A DNA stretch of 64,000 nt from Mesostigma viride. Lineage: Eukaryota; Streptophyta; Mesostigmatophyceae; Mesostigmatales; Mesostigmataceae. Made by a program: the position numbers and the translations under genes. The notes under the pieces are model-generated. The model was not told where the DNA came from. It did not search any database and saw only the letters and a list, made by a program, of their open reading frames with translations. The stretch's first letter is position 1; the number at the start of each line of letters is the position of its first letter. The stretch lies in assembly GCA_009746045.1 (NCBI GenBank), contig RPFO01000041.1:5951323-6015322 (forward strand). The letters are read 5' to 3'. Positions 51,001 to 62,439 of the stretch are shown here, piece by piece.

Positions 51001-54000
51001 ATGGCAGACGGCTTGGCTACGTCGGCGGAGAGAGTGAAGGACACACTGGCCACCATGCGCTCGACATTGCGTGAGCCGGTAAGTACAGTAGACGGTTACG
51101 CAGTTGGCGGGTATAATTTCATGTTACGCGGCTGGGCATATTACGGAGACAAGGTCCTTGTCCCTGGCGTTATGCAGGCAGGTGATGCGTGGCCGGGCGC
51201 CATGCCCTTTTTGTTTTTTTTGGGCCAACATGCACCTGATGCTTTTCGGCGGTTGTTGACAACCCAATCTGGTGGCTGGCATCCATGCTTTGGACGTACG
51301 CGGGCCGGGATGCACGTGCACGGAGCGCAGGTGAACAATTGCAAGACACCGAATGACTTCGTCAGTCTGTCCAGAGATTTTGAGGGCTCTCCCGTTGAGA
51401 GGCTCGTCGTTACCTTACACACGAAACAGGAGTTACACAGGCGCAAGGATGACCTGAAGAAGCTGGCTGGCGATACGTGGGACGTCAACGCATGCACGGC
51501 CGCCGTAAGGTTTTCCCTGTAATGTAGCTACAATGTTGTTGCTTTCTGTTGGATGCATTGCAGGTAGAATGCTAGGCCTTGAACCAACCGGCCGAGGCAC
51601 ATGGGTGACGTCTTTCAGAGACGTCACCCATGAATTTGTGGCATGGGGTGTTCCTGGTTTCATGCTGCTTCAATGTACATGGATGCCGTTTGTACGCAGC
51701 ATCGACGACTGAATGAGCACGAGAATAAGCGCGCTGCAAAGGTGTGGCCTGTCAAGAGTGAGCGCGATGCAAACCTGCGGAAGCTTGGAGCCTCAACATC
51801 GTCTGCTGATGAGCAGAAAGAGGCTGAAGGTGCAGCGCCGGTTGCGTCTGGGGGTAATACACGGCAACCAGCGACGCAGGGTCAGCTCGCAGTCCTTCCC
51901 CCGCCCCTAACCTCCGCCTCCCCCCCAATGCCGTCCTTGGCTCTCTCAGGGGGCTTATCAAGCCTCCCACATGCGGACAGTGCTGCCCGTGCTGGCTACG
52001 AGGTAGCAAATGAGGCGCAACATCTGCTTCGAGCTGCGCTAGAGGCTTTGCAAGGCGTGACAGCAAGTGCGGCGCCAATCCTTAAAGACCCCGTTGCCGC
52101 GGGTAATCTGGCGCAGGCAGTCGTGACCAACCAGATACTCGCGCAGGTAGGGCTCCTGTTATTTTGCACTGAGTTTACCTGTTTATCGGGTTGTTTGTTG
52201 TGTTCAAGCAGTAACGTCTTATCTGAGCATCTCCATTGTTAGGATGTCCACGGCCTTGGCACACCGGGCTTATTTACAGCAATAATCTGCCTGGTGATGT
52301 GTGTGATCGGCACTGTGTGTTGCAGCTCATGCGCGTGGCATCAGCAGCCAATCGGGGCAGCGGGGACGAGGCCGCCACGGCGGTGGTGGGCGGGGGCAGC
52401 GGGGACGAGGCCGCCACGCCGGTGGTGGGCGGGGGCAGCGGGGGTGAGGCCGCCACGGCGCCGGTGGGCGGGGGCAGCGGGGACGAGGCCGCCACGCCGG
52501 TGGTGGGCGGGGGTAGCGGGGGTGAGGCCGCCACGGCGCCGGTGGGCGGGGGCAGCGGGGACGAGGCCGCCACGCCGGTGGTGGGCGGGGGTAGCGGGGG
52601 TGAGGCCGCCACGGCGCCGGTGGGCGGGGGCAGCGGGGACGAGGCCGCCACGCCGGTGGTGGGCGGGGGCAGCGGGGGTGAGGCCGCCACGGCGCCGGTG
52701 GGCGGGGGCAGCGGGGACGAGGCCGCCACGGCGGTGGTGGGCGGGGGCAGCGGGGGTGAGGCCGCGGGCAGCGAGGGCGGGGTCGCGGCCAGCAATGATG
52801 GGTGGACAGTTTCTGAAGATGCGGAGGAGGTGGACAGTGCTGAGAAGCGCCCAACCGAGGAGCAGGCACGTACGGGGCCTCACGAATTTTTAGACGTGGA
52901 TGCGTGGGCGGATGCGGCTGAGGCTGCGGCTGCGGCTGCGGGGGGGAAGCGAAAGCGAAACCCAAGGCCAGCCGCGCCACCGAAGGTGGTGGGTGATGAT
53001 GCCCCGTGCACGCCTTGCCAGCAGGGTGCCAGGTTTATGGCGGAGGAAGACTTGGTCGTAACAGGCGAGCATCAACGCGTTATGGAAAACCAAGGCAACA
53101 GTTGCTTCTTAGATGCAGCAGTTGACGTGATTTTTTTTACCATCTTGTTTGTCTTGCAAACACTTGGCGCCCCAGGACTGTCATTCCTCGTGACACGTCC
53201 GCCTGGTGTGCCACATACCCCGGATATTTGCCGTATCGGCTGGATTCTCATGAAATTGATGTTCTACCGGAGTGCTGGTAGGCTGGACATGATGACTAAA
53301 TGGCGGAACATGCTGTTTGATCAGCTTTCCAAAGTCGCCCGGGCTCGTGAGCTGCCGATTGAAGTGGGAGGAATGGGGTCCGTCCATGAAGCATTGTCGG
53401 TACTTCTTGTACATTTGAAGGGGTGCCAGCCTACCTTTACACCCTACAAGTGTGTCGCACGCGCTTCGGAAAAAGAAGATTGTGAACCCCCGCATCCAAT
53501 CGACCTACGTGTGCAGCACAGTTCCGTACTGGCACGCCTCATGGACAACGCCGGTTTGTTGGCCAACATGCGGGCTGTCTGCCTGGAAGGCTATATAAGC
53601 ATCCACCAAGTCGCACGGTGTAAAAGCTTGGGACCGGAACCGTGCCTGAGGCAGCGTGTCTTTAAAGGCAACCCCGCATACCTGGTGTTTACCATGCTCC
53701 ATGGGGAGAAGCGTATCCCCTTGGACAAGTACAGTGGGCCTCCTTTGCCCGTCGCTTTCAATGTGGAAATTAATGTGGATGAAGACGGTGCCATGTCTAA
53801 ACGCACAGTGGACCTGCGCCTTGCAATTCTCATGCGAGCGTATTATAAGCACTGGACCACATTGGTGCCTGCAAGCACTGACCCCACCAGGTGGTGCGAC
53901 GAGTGGGTGGAGTATGATGACCTTTTGGAAACCGTCCAGCCACGTGGTCGTCTGAGTGATGTCGTCCAGCAGTTGACCGGCTGCATGTATGGAGCGGTGT

Positions 54001-54029
54001 ACCGTGTGATTACGCCATGCCAGAACTAA
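51001..54029 (+). CDS. Three-exon gene ending in a ubiquitin-specific-protease-like domain
   Basis: Proposed exons are 51001-51504, 51700-52146 and 52326-54029, all phase 0, giving about 884 residues. Donors are GTAAGG and GTAGGG; acceptors are TTTGTACGCAG and GTGTGTTGCAG. Exon 1 (MADGLATSAERVKDTLATM) has an unassigned folded region; exon 2 is Ala/Ser/Pro-rich. Exon 3 starts with about five 26-residue Gly/Ala/Val repeats, then an acidic linker. The C19-like domain follows: NQGNSCFLDAAVDVIFF (candidate Cys, TGC 53103-53105) and KHWTTLV...WCDEWVEYDDLL (candidate His, 53850-53852, with the DD motif). It may remove ubiquitin from proteins. Joining exon 1 is the least certain step. Confidence 0.65.
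52356..52764 (+). repeat. Coding minisatellite, 78-bp unit
   Basis: About five copies alternate GSGDEAATPVVGG and GSGGEAATAPVGG. Units are nearly identical and in frame, so copy number probably varies without breaking the protein. Confidence 0.9.
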
Positions 54030-55046
54030 CCGAGTGCAGTGTCAATCATGCTCCACGGCTCCCCACCGGGACTCCGCGTAGTTAATTAAGTAATGCCAAT
54101 AAATGTGAATGGTGAGGACAACTTAATATCAACTTGTCATCGAGTACTGACCGCGTACATGTGTCTCCCATGCACATGCTGACAGGTTTACTGGGGATTA
54201 GCGTGCACTTTAGGTTAGTCAGTCAGTCAGTTTATTCCCACGCCGGTTATCCGACAGAGTTATATTAAGGGGGTTAGTCAGTGTTGCGAATCTCGCCTCC
54301 TAAGTCCTACGATAATCTTAGTTAATACTCGTACATTATTACAACTAGGTACTGGTGAACTTATGAACTTTCTACAGAATACACCCGGCGTGTACACCCG
54401 TGTACACCCGGAGTGTACACCCGTGTGTACCCGGGAGTGCACTGCGAAGTGGAGCGTGACCCACAACGACGTTGTGGATCACGCCACTCCAAACAGCACA
54501 TACCAAGCGCCGACACTTAGCGTTTAGTCTCAAAAAAAAAAACAACAGCTATAAAGTACGCAGCGCGGCGCGACTGCACCGGCCCCTAGAAGATATAGTT
54601 GTGTGTATCCCTTGGAGCTAAGCCACACCGACTCTATCTACCAGTAACAACCCGTGGTCAGTTTCAAACCGAACATGGATTGGCTCCTTACTCCGTGACC
54701 TCTAGTCGGGTTCGTACGCGGTATCATTGAACACAGCGGTGCTTCTTTCTTACTTGACGCCAATAGAACCTCTGCCTGTGCTGCCGGCGCCACTGACTGA
54801 CTGGCGAGGGGGAGCTGCTTTACAATCTTTCCGTGGAACACCTTACGCGGCAACCCTTCAAGTCGCAAATTTTTCGCGGTGCTTTGAATTTGGCCGTCCG
54901 ATCCCTGCCGATCTACGGTCACTAGCTACGCGTCCGCAAGTGCGTCCCCGTTGATGGAAAGAGCAAGGTGACTGTTGCCGCAAGGCCTTCAGTTCGCGAA
55001 GTCCCTCAATAGTCGTTGGTGGATATCCCTATGCGCGCGGATTCAA
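54030..55046. other. Spacer with right-type CACTA end
   Basis: 54381-54530 holds GTGTACACCCG repeats and an end-like CACTCCAAACAGCAC. Short ORFs (for example 54727-54954) have no motif. A long A run lies near 54531. Confidence 0.45.
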
Positions 55047-55382
55047 ATGGCATTGGTAAGAGTCACGGCGGATCAGGCGGTATGGAACAGATTCAACGAT
55101 GCCCTTGACGACGAAGCGCGCCCACAACACGCGAGTAAAGATGACTGGGAGGAGGTAGCAAAACAGGTGATACACAGTAATTCAAAAAAATATCTGAACG
55201 AGAGATATAGCAAGAAGGAACAAGACGCGACCCTGCTGGCGGCAGTAGTTAAACGATGCGTGACCATCTGCCCTTTTATATCCACCCACCTTTTCAGACA
55301 GTACAGTGACGCCAAGGAGGCCTACGCCGACCTTGTAGACAAGAGTGGCTTTAACTCGTCGTCTGTCCCAACTCAGTCCTAA
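55047..55382 (+). CDS. Hypothetical protein, 111 aa
   Basis: Starts MALVRVTADQAVWNRFND; charged and helical (KDDWEEVAKQVI, YLNERYSKKEQDATLL), ending SSSVPTQS. The last codons overlap a transposon-end-like palindrome (55372-55402) and a block shared with 62418-62439, so the gene probably sits at the edge of a mobile unit and could be one exon of a larger gene. No family recognised. Confidence 0.35.
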   Translation: MALVRVTADQAVWNRFNDALDDEARPQHASKDDWEEVAKQVIHSNSKKYLNERYSKKEQDATLLAAVVKRCVTICPFISTHLFRQYSDAKEAYADLVDKSGFNSSSVPTQS

Positions 55383-55402
55383 TAATAGGACTGAGTTGAC
55401 CT
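55372..55402. repeat. Palindrome with ACTCAGTCCTA arms
   Basis: AACTCAGTCCTA and TAGGACTGAGTT surround ATAA. Related palindromes occur at 62373-62418 and, shorter, at about 59128-59146. Confidence 0.8.
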
Positions 55403-55864
55403 TTTTCAACCGTGTTGTCGCGTTTGCGTGCCATTATATCCTAGCCTATCACTTGGAAGGCATATCCATAGCAATAGAGTACTCTTGTGTGTGATCCACT
55501 ATATTAATTAAGTGGTGATGATAGGTGTGGTCCTTGACGGCACCACCACCTTCATGACAGGCAGCGCAGCCAGCCGATTATATTATGAAGATTGCAATAA
55601 TGCTTTATGATGAAAGCAATGCCCAAACCATTCATTCCATAACATTTGACAGATTACAATGAATGCCGAGTTGTGCTGCCGCAACTGTAAGAGTAACTAC
55701 ATATCCTTGAGACCCATCGAAATCACCACAGACCGACCATGACGCCACTGTGGCGCAACAGTGTTTACTTACGTCATAATCTATATCAACTGTGTGACTC
55801 TGCGCTCATGTCCCAGTTACTGGCACACTGGCCAACGACGAACCGGCCCTTTCCCGGGACTGTT

Positions 55865-56682
55865 AGTTACGTTAAATAGTGCCGGAACCTTTTGCCCACT
55901 GAGGCAAATCGGGCCGGAACACTATTTTGCCCGGAATAACCACTTCCGAGCACCCAAGTTAATTCGGCCGAATTAACTTGGGTGCTCGGAAGTGGTTATT
56001 CCGGGCAAAATAGTGTTCCGGCCCGATTTGCCTCAGTGGGCAAAAGGTTCCGGCACTATTTAACGTAACTAAAACCTGGCCTCGTGGAGGGGGGACGAAG
56101 AGCCCGAGACATCCGCCTAGGCCACTGAGCACGCACCACTAAATGCGCCGGAGCTGCCTCAGTGAGGATTCGAACCCCTGACCTCCAAGGTGCACAGGTT
56201 TTAGTTACGTTAAATAGTGCCGGAACCTTTTGCCCACTGAGGCAAATCGGGCCGGAACACTATTTTGCCCGGAATAACCACTTCCGAGCACCCAAGTTAA
56301 TTCGGCCGAATTAACTTGGGTGCTCGGCACTATTTAACGTAACTAAAACCTGTGCACCTTGGAGGTCAGGGGTTCGAATCCTCACTGAGGCAGCTCCGGC
56401 GCATTTAGTGGTGCGTGCTCAGTGGCCTAGGCGGATGTCTCGGGCTCTTCGTCCCCCCTCCACGAGGCCAGGTTTTAGTTACGTTAAATAGTGCCGGAAC
56501 CTTTTGCCCACTGAGGCAAATCGGGCCGGAACACTATTTTGCCCGGAATAACCACTTCCGAGCACCCAAGTTAATTCGGCCGAATTAACTTGGGTGCTCG
56601 GAAGTGGTTATTCCGGGCAAAATAGTGTTCCGGCCCGATTTGCCTCAGTGGGCAAAAGGTTCCGGCACTATTTAACGTAACT
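55865..56682. mobile_element. Nested-hairpin palindrome cluster with tRNA-like segments (cluster iii)
   Basis: The arrangement is palindrome, reversed tRNA-like segment, shortened palindrome, forward segment, palindrome. CTGTT is duplicated at 55860-55864 and 56683-56687, and the second copy of the host block (near 58130) shows the uninterrupted site GGGACTGTTCCTGGG. Palindromes start AGTTACGTTAAATAGTG as in cluster i, with substitutions in the loops; the tRNA-like segments are nearly identical to cluster i. Confidence 0.88.
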
Positions 56683-57453
56683 CTGTTCCCGGGTCAGCAG
56701 AACGTTTCTCGTCCACAATGCCAACAACATCCCAACCGGATCAAACCACTGTCAATCCTATCAACCATCGTCATGGCAACGACATGCAACCACTCACGGG
56801 GGCTGCTCCGGGCTGTTCGAGAAGTTTAACCCCATGAAGACAACAAACTAGTTGTGAGGGAGAGAAACGAGCGAACAACGACCACCATGGCCGCTGCGCT
56901 GCTCCTAAATACCTCCAAAAATCCCGGCATCCATGCGCTGTCGCATTTGCCAGCAAGCCGCCTGACGTGCAGTTAGACTGCCAGCAAAATGCAGAGCAAG
57001 TCTGTTCGACAACCACGTGCGAGCCAGCACACCGCACACTACGATCTGCGTATCTAGCTTTGTCAGATGGACTGAACATCATTCCGTCTGAACAATACAA
57101 AAGATTCATAACTGCCAAATGTCACGCACCGGAATATTGCGCAAGCCACCAAGGCTTTGCGCCCCAAAGTCTTGCGCCTGAACCTAAGTCAGGTCACCTA
57201 AGACTGTCACTCTAGAAATTCAGGCCTTTCCGGCGCGGCGCTCCACACCGGCCCAAGGAACAAAGCCTGCGGCCTACTGAATCGGAACCAACCAAACGTC
57301 GGTAACGATTCCGAACCGCGTAACTTCTTGAGTGCACGGACGTAAATGATCACGGACGTGACAGCTGTCGCGTTTGCGTGCCATTATATCCTAGCCTATC
57401 ACTTGGAAGGCATATCCATAGCAATAGAGTACTCTTGTGTGTGATCCACTATA

Positions 57454-57773
57454 TTCCCCCCCACTTTTTAGCTCGAAAAAATGAAGAGCCAAAAAGTCAA
57501 AAAGAGGATCACATAGGGAAAAAAAAATTCCCACGACAGGACCACACATGCTTTTCAAATAGGCTAAGCAATAACCTCTTCAGTGCTTTTTCAAGGATAA
57601 GCATAATCCTCTTCATGGCTTTTTCAAGGATATATATAAGCCTAATCCTCTTCATAGCTTTTTAAAGGATAAGCTTAATCCTCTTCCAAGTGCTTGATTC
57701 TGCAAGCAGCTTGGGTATATCTCCGGCTCAGGCTGTCCGAACTGAACCCGCCAAGGGTTGTTCGCTCGTTTTA
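57454..57773. repeat. Insertion with four A/T-rich tandem units
   Basis: About 320 bp present only in the second duplicate. It contains four units of about 40 bp with GCTTTTTCAAGGATAAGC and TAATCCTCTTCA. The origin is unclear. Confidence 0.6.
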
Positions 57774-58817
57774 ATTAAGTGGTGATGATAGGTGTGGTCC
57801 TTGACGGCACCACCACCTTCATGACAGGCAGCGCAGCCAGCCGATTATATTATGAAGATTGCAATAATGCTTTATGATGAAAGCAATGCCCAAACCATTC
57901 ATTCCATAACATTTGACAGATTACAATGAATGCCGAGTTGTGCTGCCGCAACTGTAAGAGTAACTACATATCCTTGAGACCCATCGAAATCACCACAGAC
58001 CGACCATGACGCCACTGTGGCGCAACAGTGTTTACTTACGTCATAATCTATATCAACTGTGTGACGCTGCGCTCATGTCCCAGTTACTGGCACACTGGCC
58101 AACGACGAACCGGCCCTTTCCCGGGACTGTTCCTGGGTCAGCAGAACGTTTCTCGTCCACAATGCCAACAACATCCCAACCGGATCAAACCACTGTCAAT
58201 CCTATCAACCATCGTCATGGCAACGACATGCAACCACTCACGGGGGCTGCTCCGGGCTGTTCGAGAAGTTTAACCCCATGAAGACAACAAACTAGTTGTG
58301 AGGGAGAGAAACGAGCGAACAACGACCACCATGGCCGCTGCGCTGCTCCTAAATACCTCCAAAAATCCCGGCATCCATGCGCTGTCGCATTTGCCAGCAA
58401 GCCGCCTGACGTGCAGTTAGACTGCCAGCAAAATGCAGAGCAAGTCTGTTCGACAACCACGTGCGAGCCAGCACACCGCACACTACGATCTGCGTATCTA
58501 GCTTTGTCAGATGGACTGAACATCATTCCGTCTGGACAATACAAAAGATTCATAACTGCCAAATGTCACGCACCGGAATATTGCGCAAGCCACCAAGGCT
58601 TTGCGCCCCAAAGTCTTGCGCCTGAACCTAAGTCAGGTCACCTAAGACTGTCACTCTAGAAATTCAGGCCTTTCCGGCGCGGCGCTCCACACCGGCCCAA
58701 GGAACAAAGCCTGCGGCCTACTGAATCGGAACCAACCAAACGTCGGTAACGATTCCGATTACGGCAACCGCGTAACTTCTTGAGTGCACGGACGTAAATG
58801 ATCACGGACGTGACAGT

Positions 58818-60310
58818 GTGTAGTGACTAGGTGGGGGGTCCATCCAAGATGCTTAGACGTGGGTCTATGGAGTATTTGATGTCCTCTTGCTGGCAAAAAT
58901 ACTACATCAGTGAAAACTTGACCCAAACTCCTAAAAATTACATGGATGTATGGCACCGTCGGCGAATTTGCATTTTTGTGTGGAAGCATGAGTGGCAAAA
59001 ATTGAATAAATTCCATATGCATGTTAAAAAAATACAGGCATGTAAACAATATAGTTCTTGACCTGTGGCAAAAAACTTGACTCAATTTGGCCACTGGCAC
59101 TGCCTGAAACACGCCAAATACTGCCAGTCCTATACATAGGACTGGGCCATGCTAGCAATTTGCAAGCATGTAAGTGCGGTCATACTTCATAGTAGCGTGG
59201 CCACAAACCATGTCAATCAGCGCATTTCCCTTCAGGCATAATAGGAAAACATACTTGCATCATCATATTGCAGTTATATTGTACCTTAGTATGTGTGAAA
59301 GCCTATGCATACATATAGGGAATGCGTATGGATACGTAGCTACCAAGGGATGTATTATAAGTAATAACCACCGATATAATGGGTAGGTTAGTCACATTTA
59401 ATTGTTCTTTACAAGAATGGACATGGATAAAACTGTATTACCTTGCCATGACATGGCCAAGATACCTGCTGGCACATTATGACAGTGGTTTATCACCAAG
59501 ATTTTTCACTCACCCGTATAAGCTTGACAGTACCCTTGACGCAGCCCATGACCACACAATCATGCAGTATGAACATAGCAAGAGAATCACTAACATCTAT
59601 GGAAGTGTTTTAACCCATTCAGCACCTAAAACCTTGTACAGCCACGCTACGGTAAGGCAAATGCCTGGTAAGATCATCTAAAAAGATGGTTTTAGAGAGG
59701 GGCAGGCAACGGTCAAGAAAGAGCAGCAAGACTCAAAACTGACAGCGCATCGCAAGCATGTAAGAATACCAAGAAACGATGAAGCAGCGATATTCCAGCT
59801 TTACCTGGCACGGCTGGCGTTACCTTGGCCCAGGCGGTGCCTGCAAAAGTGGCACTTTGCGGCACACAAACCATGACGTGACAGAGTGGTCGAAATCATC
59901 AAATCTTTACTGCCACTAGACTTAATCTACGACAATACATGATAAAAGGTAGAAAGAAACCTATAAACCCTTCGATTTGATCCGGGAATCAATTGTAGTA
60001 ATCCATTCCGTCGACCTGCCTAATCGCAGATTTTTCCAGCAAGAACAGTGCCGACACCCAGTAAATCGCATCCCCGCGAGGTTAAAATTCACTTGTATCA
60101 TCTTTAGGACATAAAAAATCTATTTCCTGGGTTTGGCCCGCAAAATCGTCCGAAAACGTAAACTGCATGCATGGGCGCAAGCCGCCATGGCTAGGTCGTG
60201 CATTTCCGAAACTCACGTTTCGCGTGAAAATGTACCCTTACCACCTGTACTTTCACCGTACGGTTAGCCGCCCAAACCAAATCCAAAAAAATCCCAAAAA
60301 TATGTCCAAG
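58818..60310. other. Non-coding stretch
   Basis: No ORF with protein-like features. The shorter AGTCCTATACATAGGACT palindrome lies at about 59129-59146. Confidence 0.5.
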
Positions 60311-60732
60311 GAATCGGGGTTCTTTGAACGGAGTTTCTTCTATACGTGAATGCGGGAACAAGAGGCCGCTGGATGAGCGGCTTATAGGTCGTAGTGTTTA
60401 CTCGTAGCTGTTTGGCTAGAGCTTTTGTGATTAGTAGATGCAATATAGTGCATGGTTGAAAAATGAATTAAATAAAATGTGCGTTCCGCGCTTGGGTTGA
60501 TTATACCCGGGCGGAACGGGGCGTGAGGTGCAGTGCCCCTGAAAAGAACAACCTACGCATTATTTAATACTAGCCGTGCAGATTCGGGATATTCTACCCC
60601 CGGTCTGTACGGTTAGCGTCTTACTAGCATCCACTAAACATAAGGGTTTAATGACGTCAGTTAGCTAGGGATAAGGGAGGTTTTGCGACTAAAAGCCGCT
60701 CTGGCTGGTTTTGTCGGCCTCTTTCTTTGCTC
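60311..60732. repeat. Direct repeat R2, first copy
   Basis: A 422-bp repeat starting GAATCGGGGTTCTTTG and ending CTTTCTTTGCTC; the second copy is at 61695-62117. It includes GTTCCGCGCTTGGG opposite CCCGGGCGGAAC, a hairpin. Non-coding. Confidence 0.9.
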
Positions 60733-61569
60733 GTTGTCGTTGCGGCGGCAGCCGCAGCTATGGGTGCTGCGGAGCAAAATCCCAAAAGCACTGGTTGCAC
60801 TGGCCACTTGGCCAGTGGTGAGACTTCCAGTTGTTAACCGGCCAGGCGTAGTTCCTCGCTCGGTTAACTAAAAGAAAAGAAAATGATTACCTCCGGTCCG
60901 CACCTTTTCCCCAGCTTGGGGTCTTTGGTGGGCCGGATGCCGTGACAGGTGCTCAACTGTCGCTTGGTCGGCCCAGTGCGCGAGCTGGTGCTCCGTACCT
61001 GGGGATGCTTGCACCCCGGGTTGGAGCCGGATGGCTGGCACTGGCGACCCGTGTCTCGGTCCGCGGCCTGCGGCTTTTTCTTCGGAAATTGCTGCTGGCC
61101 AGCAAACTTTGCAATTGCCTTCCGCCGAGGGGGGGTGGTTGGGGCTGGGGACGGCGATGGGAAAAGCGCCTAAGCTAGAAATTTTTTCCCCACGCATAGA
61201 AACCTCGGGGGGAATGCGGTCTTGGCTGAACGGACTCTCGTTCAGCCAGGTGCCTGGGGCTGTGGCCTCGGGCATCCGGGTTGGCGGGGCCTGGGCTAGG
61301 TCCACGTTTTTTTTCTCGAAGCACCCCGGGTCTATGGGGAGACGGCCATAGCGGTACCGACTCGGGGCCCCGAGAGGGGTCATGATAGGCTGGCCGTGCG
61401 CAATCGCAGTGCAAATGCGCTGGGCCTTTTTGGGCCTGGCCATGCATCCACAGCCGCCGGGCACACGCCTCCTGATGTGGGGGGGCTCCCGTTTTGCGGC
61501 AGGGCGGTCACTTGTGACAACGAGCAAGGTGGAGTGCGGCTTCAAGGGAAAGCCAGGGCGGGGGTGATT
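60733..61569. other. GC-rich sequence between repeats, no supported gene
   Basis: Long open frames exist on both strands (for example minus 61575-60868), but they reflect base composition: no motif, and amino-acid runs look random. Left unassigned. Confidence 0.4.
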
Positions 61570-62277
61570 GGGCAACGTACTTCATGAAGGGCCTTGAACG
61601 GCGTGCCTCCGGGCATGTCAATTAGTGTCACATGTATGCTTCCACTTATTGTTTTAATGAAGATGCTGGTTTTTGTGGGAGCTACGTGGGACATGAATCG
61701 GGGTTCTTTGAACGGAGTTTCTTCTATACGTGAATGCGGGAACAAGAGGCCGCTGGATGAGCGGCTTATAGGTCGTAGTGTTTACTCGTAGCTGTTTGGC
61801 TAGAGCTTTTGTGATTAGTAGATGCAATATAGTGCATGGTTGAAAAATGAATTAAATAAAATGTGCGTTCCGCGCTTGGGTTGATTATACCCGGGCGGAA
61901 CGGGGCGTGAGGTGCAGTGCCCCTGAAAAGAACAACCTACGCATTATTTAATACTAGCCGTGCAGATTCGGGATATTCTACCCCCGGTCTGTACGGTTAG
62001 CGTCTTACTAGCATCCACTAAACATAAGGGTTTAATGACGTCAGTTAGCTAGGGATAAGGGAGGTTTTGCGACTAAAAGCCGCTCTGGCTGGTTTTGTCG
62101 GCCTCTTTCTTTGCTCCCCACCCACCCACCCGTGTCTTGGTTGCCTCTAGGGCAACGTACTTCATGAAGGGCCTTGAACGGCGTGCCTCCGGGCATGTCA
62201 ATTAGTGTCACATGTATGCTTCCACTTATTGTTTTAATGAAGATGCTGGTTTTTGTGGGAGCTACGTGGGACATGAA
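61570..62277. repeat. Interlocked repeats R1-R2-R1
   Basis: R1 (128 bp, GGGCAACGTACTTCATGAAG to GTGGGACATGAA) occurs at 61570-61697 and 62150-62277 and brackets the second copy of R2 (61695-62117). The layout suggests that R1 flanks an inserted R2, or two rounds of segmental duplication. No coding content. Confidence 0.85.
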
Positions 62278-62372
62278 GATCTTTTCAAGTAGTATTTGAA
62301 TAAATTTTGAGAAAAATTTTCTGCCAAATATTCCGACCGGGGCGAATTTTCTACAAAACCTCAAAATTAGGT

Positions 62373-62439
62373 CCTAAAATTAGGACTGAGTTGAACTCAG
62401 TCCTAAAATTAGGACCAGGGACAGACGACGAGTTAAAGC
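62373..62439. repeat. Palindrome and transposon-end-like block
   Basis: TCCTAAAATTAGGACTGAG and its complement flank a TTGAA centre. The following GGGACAGACGACGAGTTAAAGC is also present, inverted, at about 55353-55376 beside the palindrome there. Paired occurrence suggests the terminus of a mobile family. Confidence 0.6.

Larger units (their letters stand above)
50811..54530 (+). mobile_element. CACTA-type unit carrying a ubiquitin-protease-like gene
   Basis: The left end CACTACATACAGTGC (50811) has the same subterminal repeats as the unit at 47907. Right-type subterminal repeats recur at 54381-54480 (GTGTACACCCG, then a near-palindrome). The outer right terminus is not clean: CACTCCAAACAGCACATACC at 54485 is a diverged, inverted end. 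The boundary is therefore approximate. Confidence 0.55.
55424..58817. repeat. Large direct duplication of non-coding sequence
   Basis: 55424-57366 and 57367-58817 are two copies of one block (starting GTCGCGTTTGCGTGCC, ending at GACGTGACAG). The first copy holds the palindrome cluster 55865-56682; the second instead holds an insertion at 57454-57773 and lacks the cluster, so each gives the empty site of the other. ORFs of 115 codons on the minus strand in both copies show no protein signature and are not called. Confidence 0.88.

Noticed and set aside
52274-52980. Three other long ORFs over the 78-bp minisatellite
   Set aside because: A repeat whose length is a multiple of three keeps all frames open; only the frame that continues into the protease-like domain is called.
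47907-54530. Helitron or Polinton identity for the cargo units
   Set aside because: Ends begin CACTAC with inverted TAGTG and GTGTACACCCG subterminal repeats, and a Tnp2 remnant shares the end; no Rep/helicase, PolB or retroviral-type integrase was seen there.
56771-57118. 115-codon minus-strand ORF, repeated at 58215-58562
   Set aside because: Both lie in a duplicated non-coding block; two copies of one recent duplication give no evidence of selection, and no motif is present.
60868-61575. 235-codon minus-strand ORF in GC-rich DNA
   Set aside because: Open frames occur on both strands; no motif or ordered composition.
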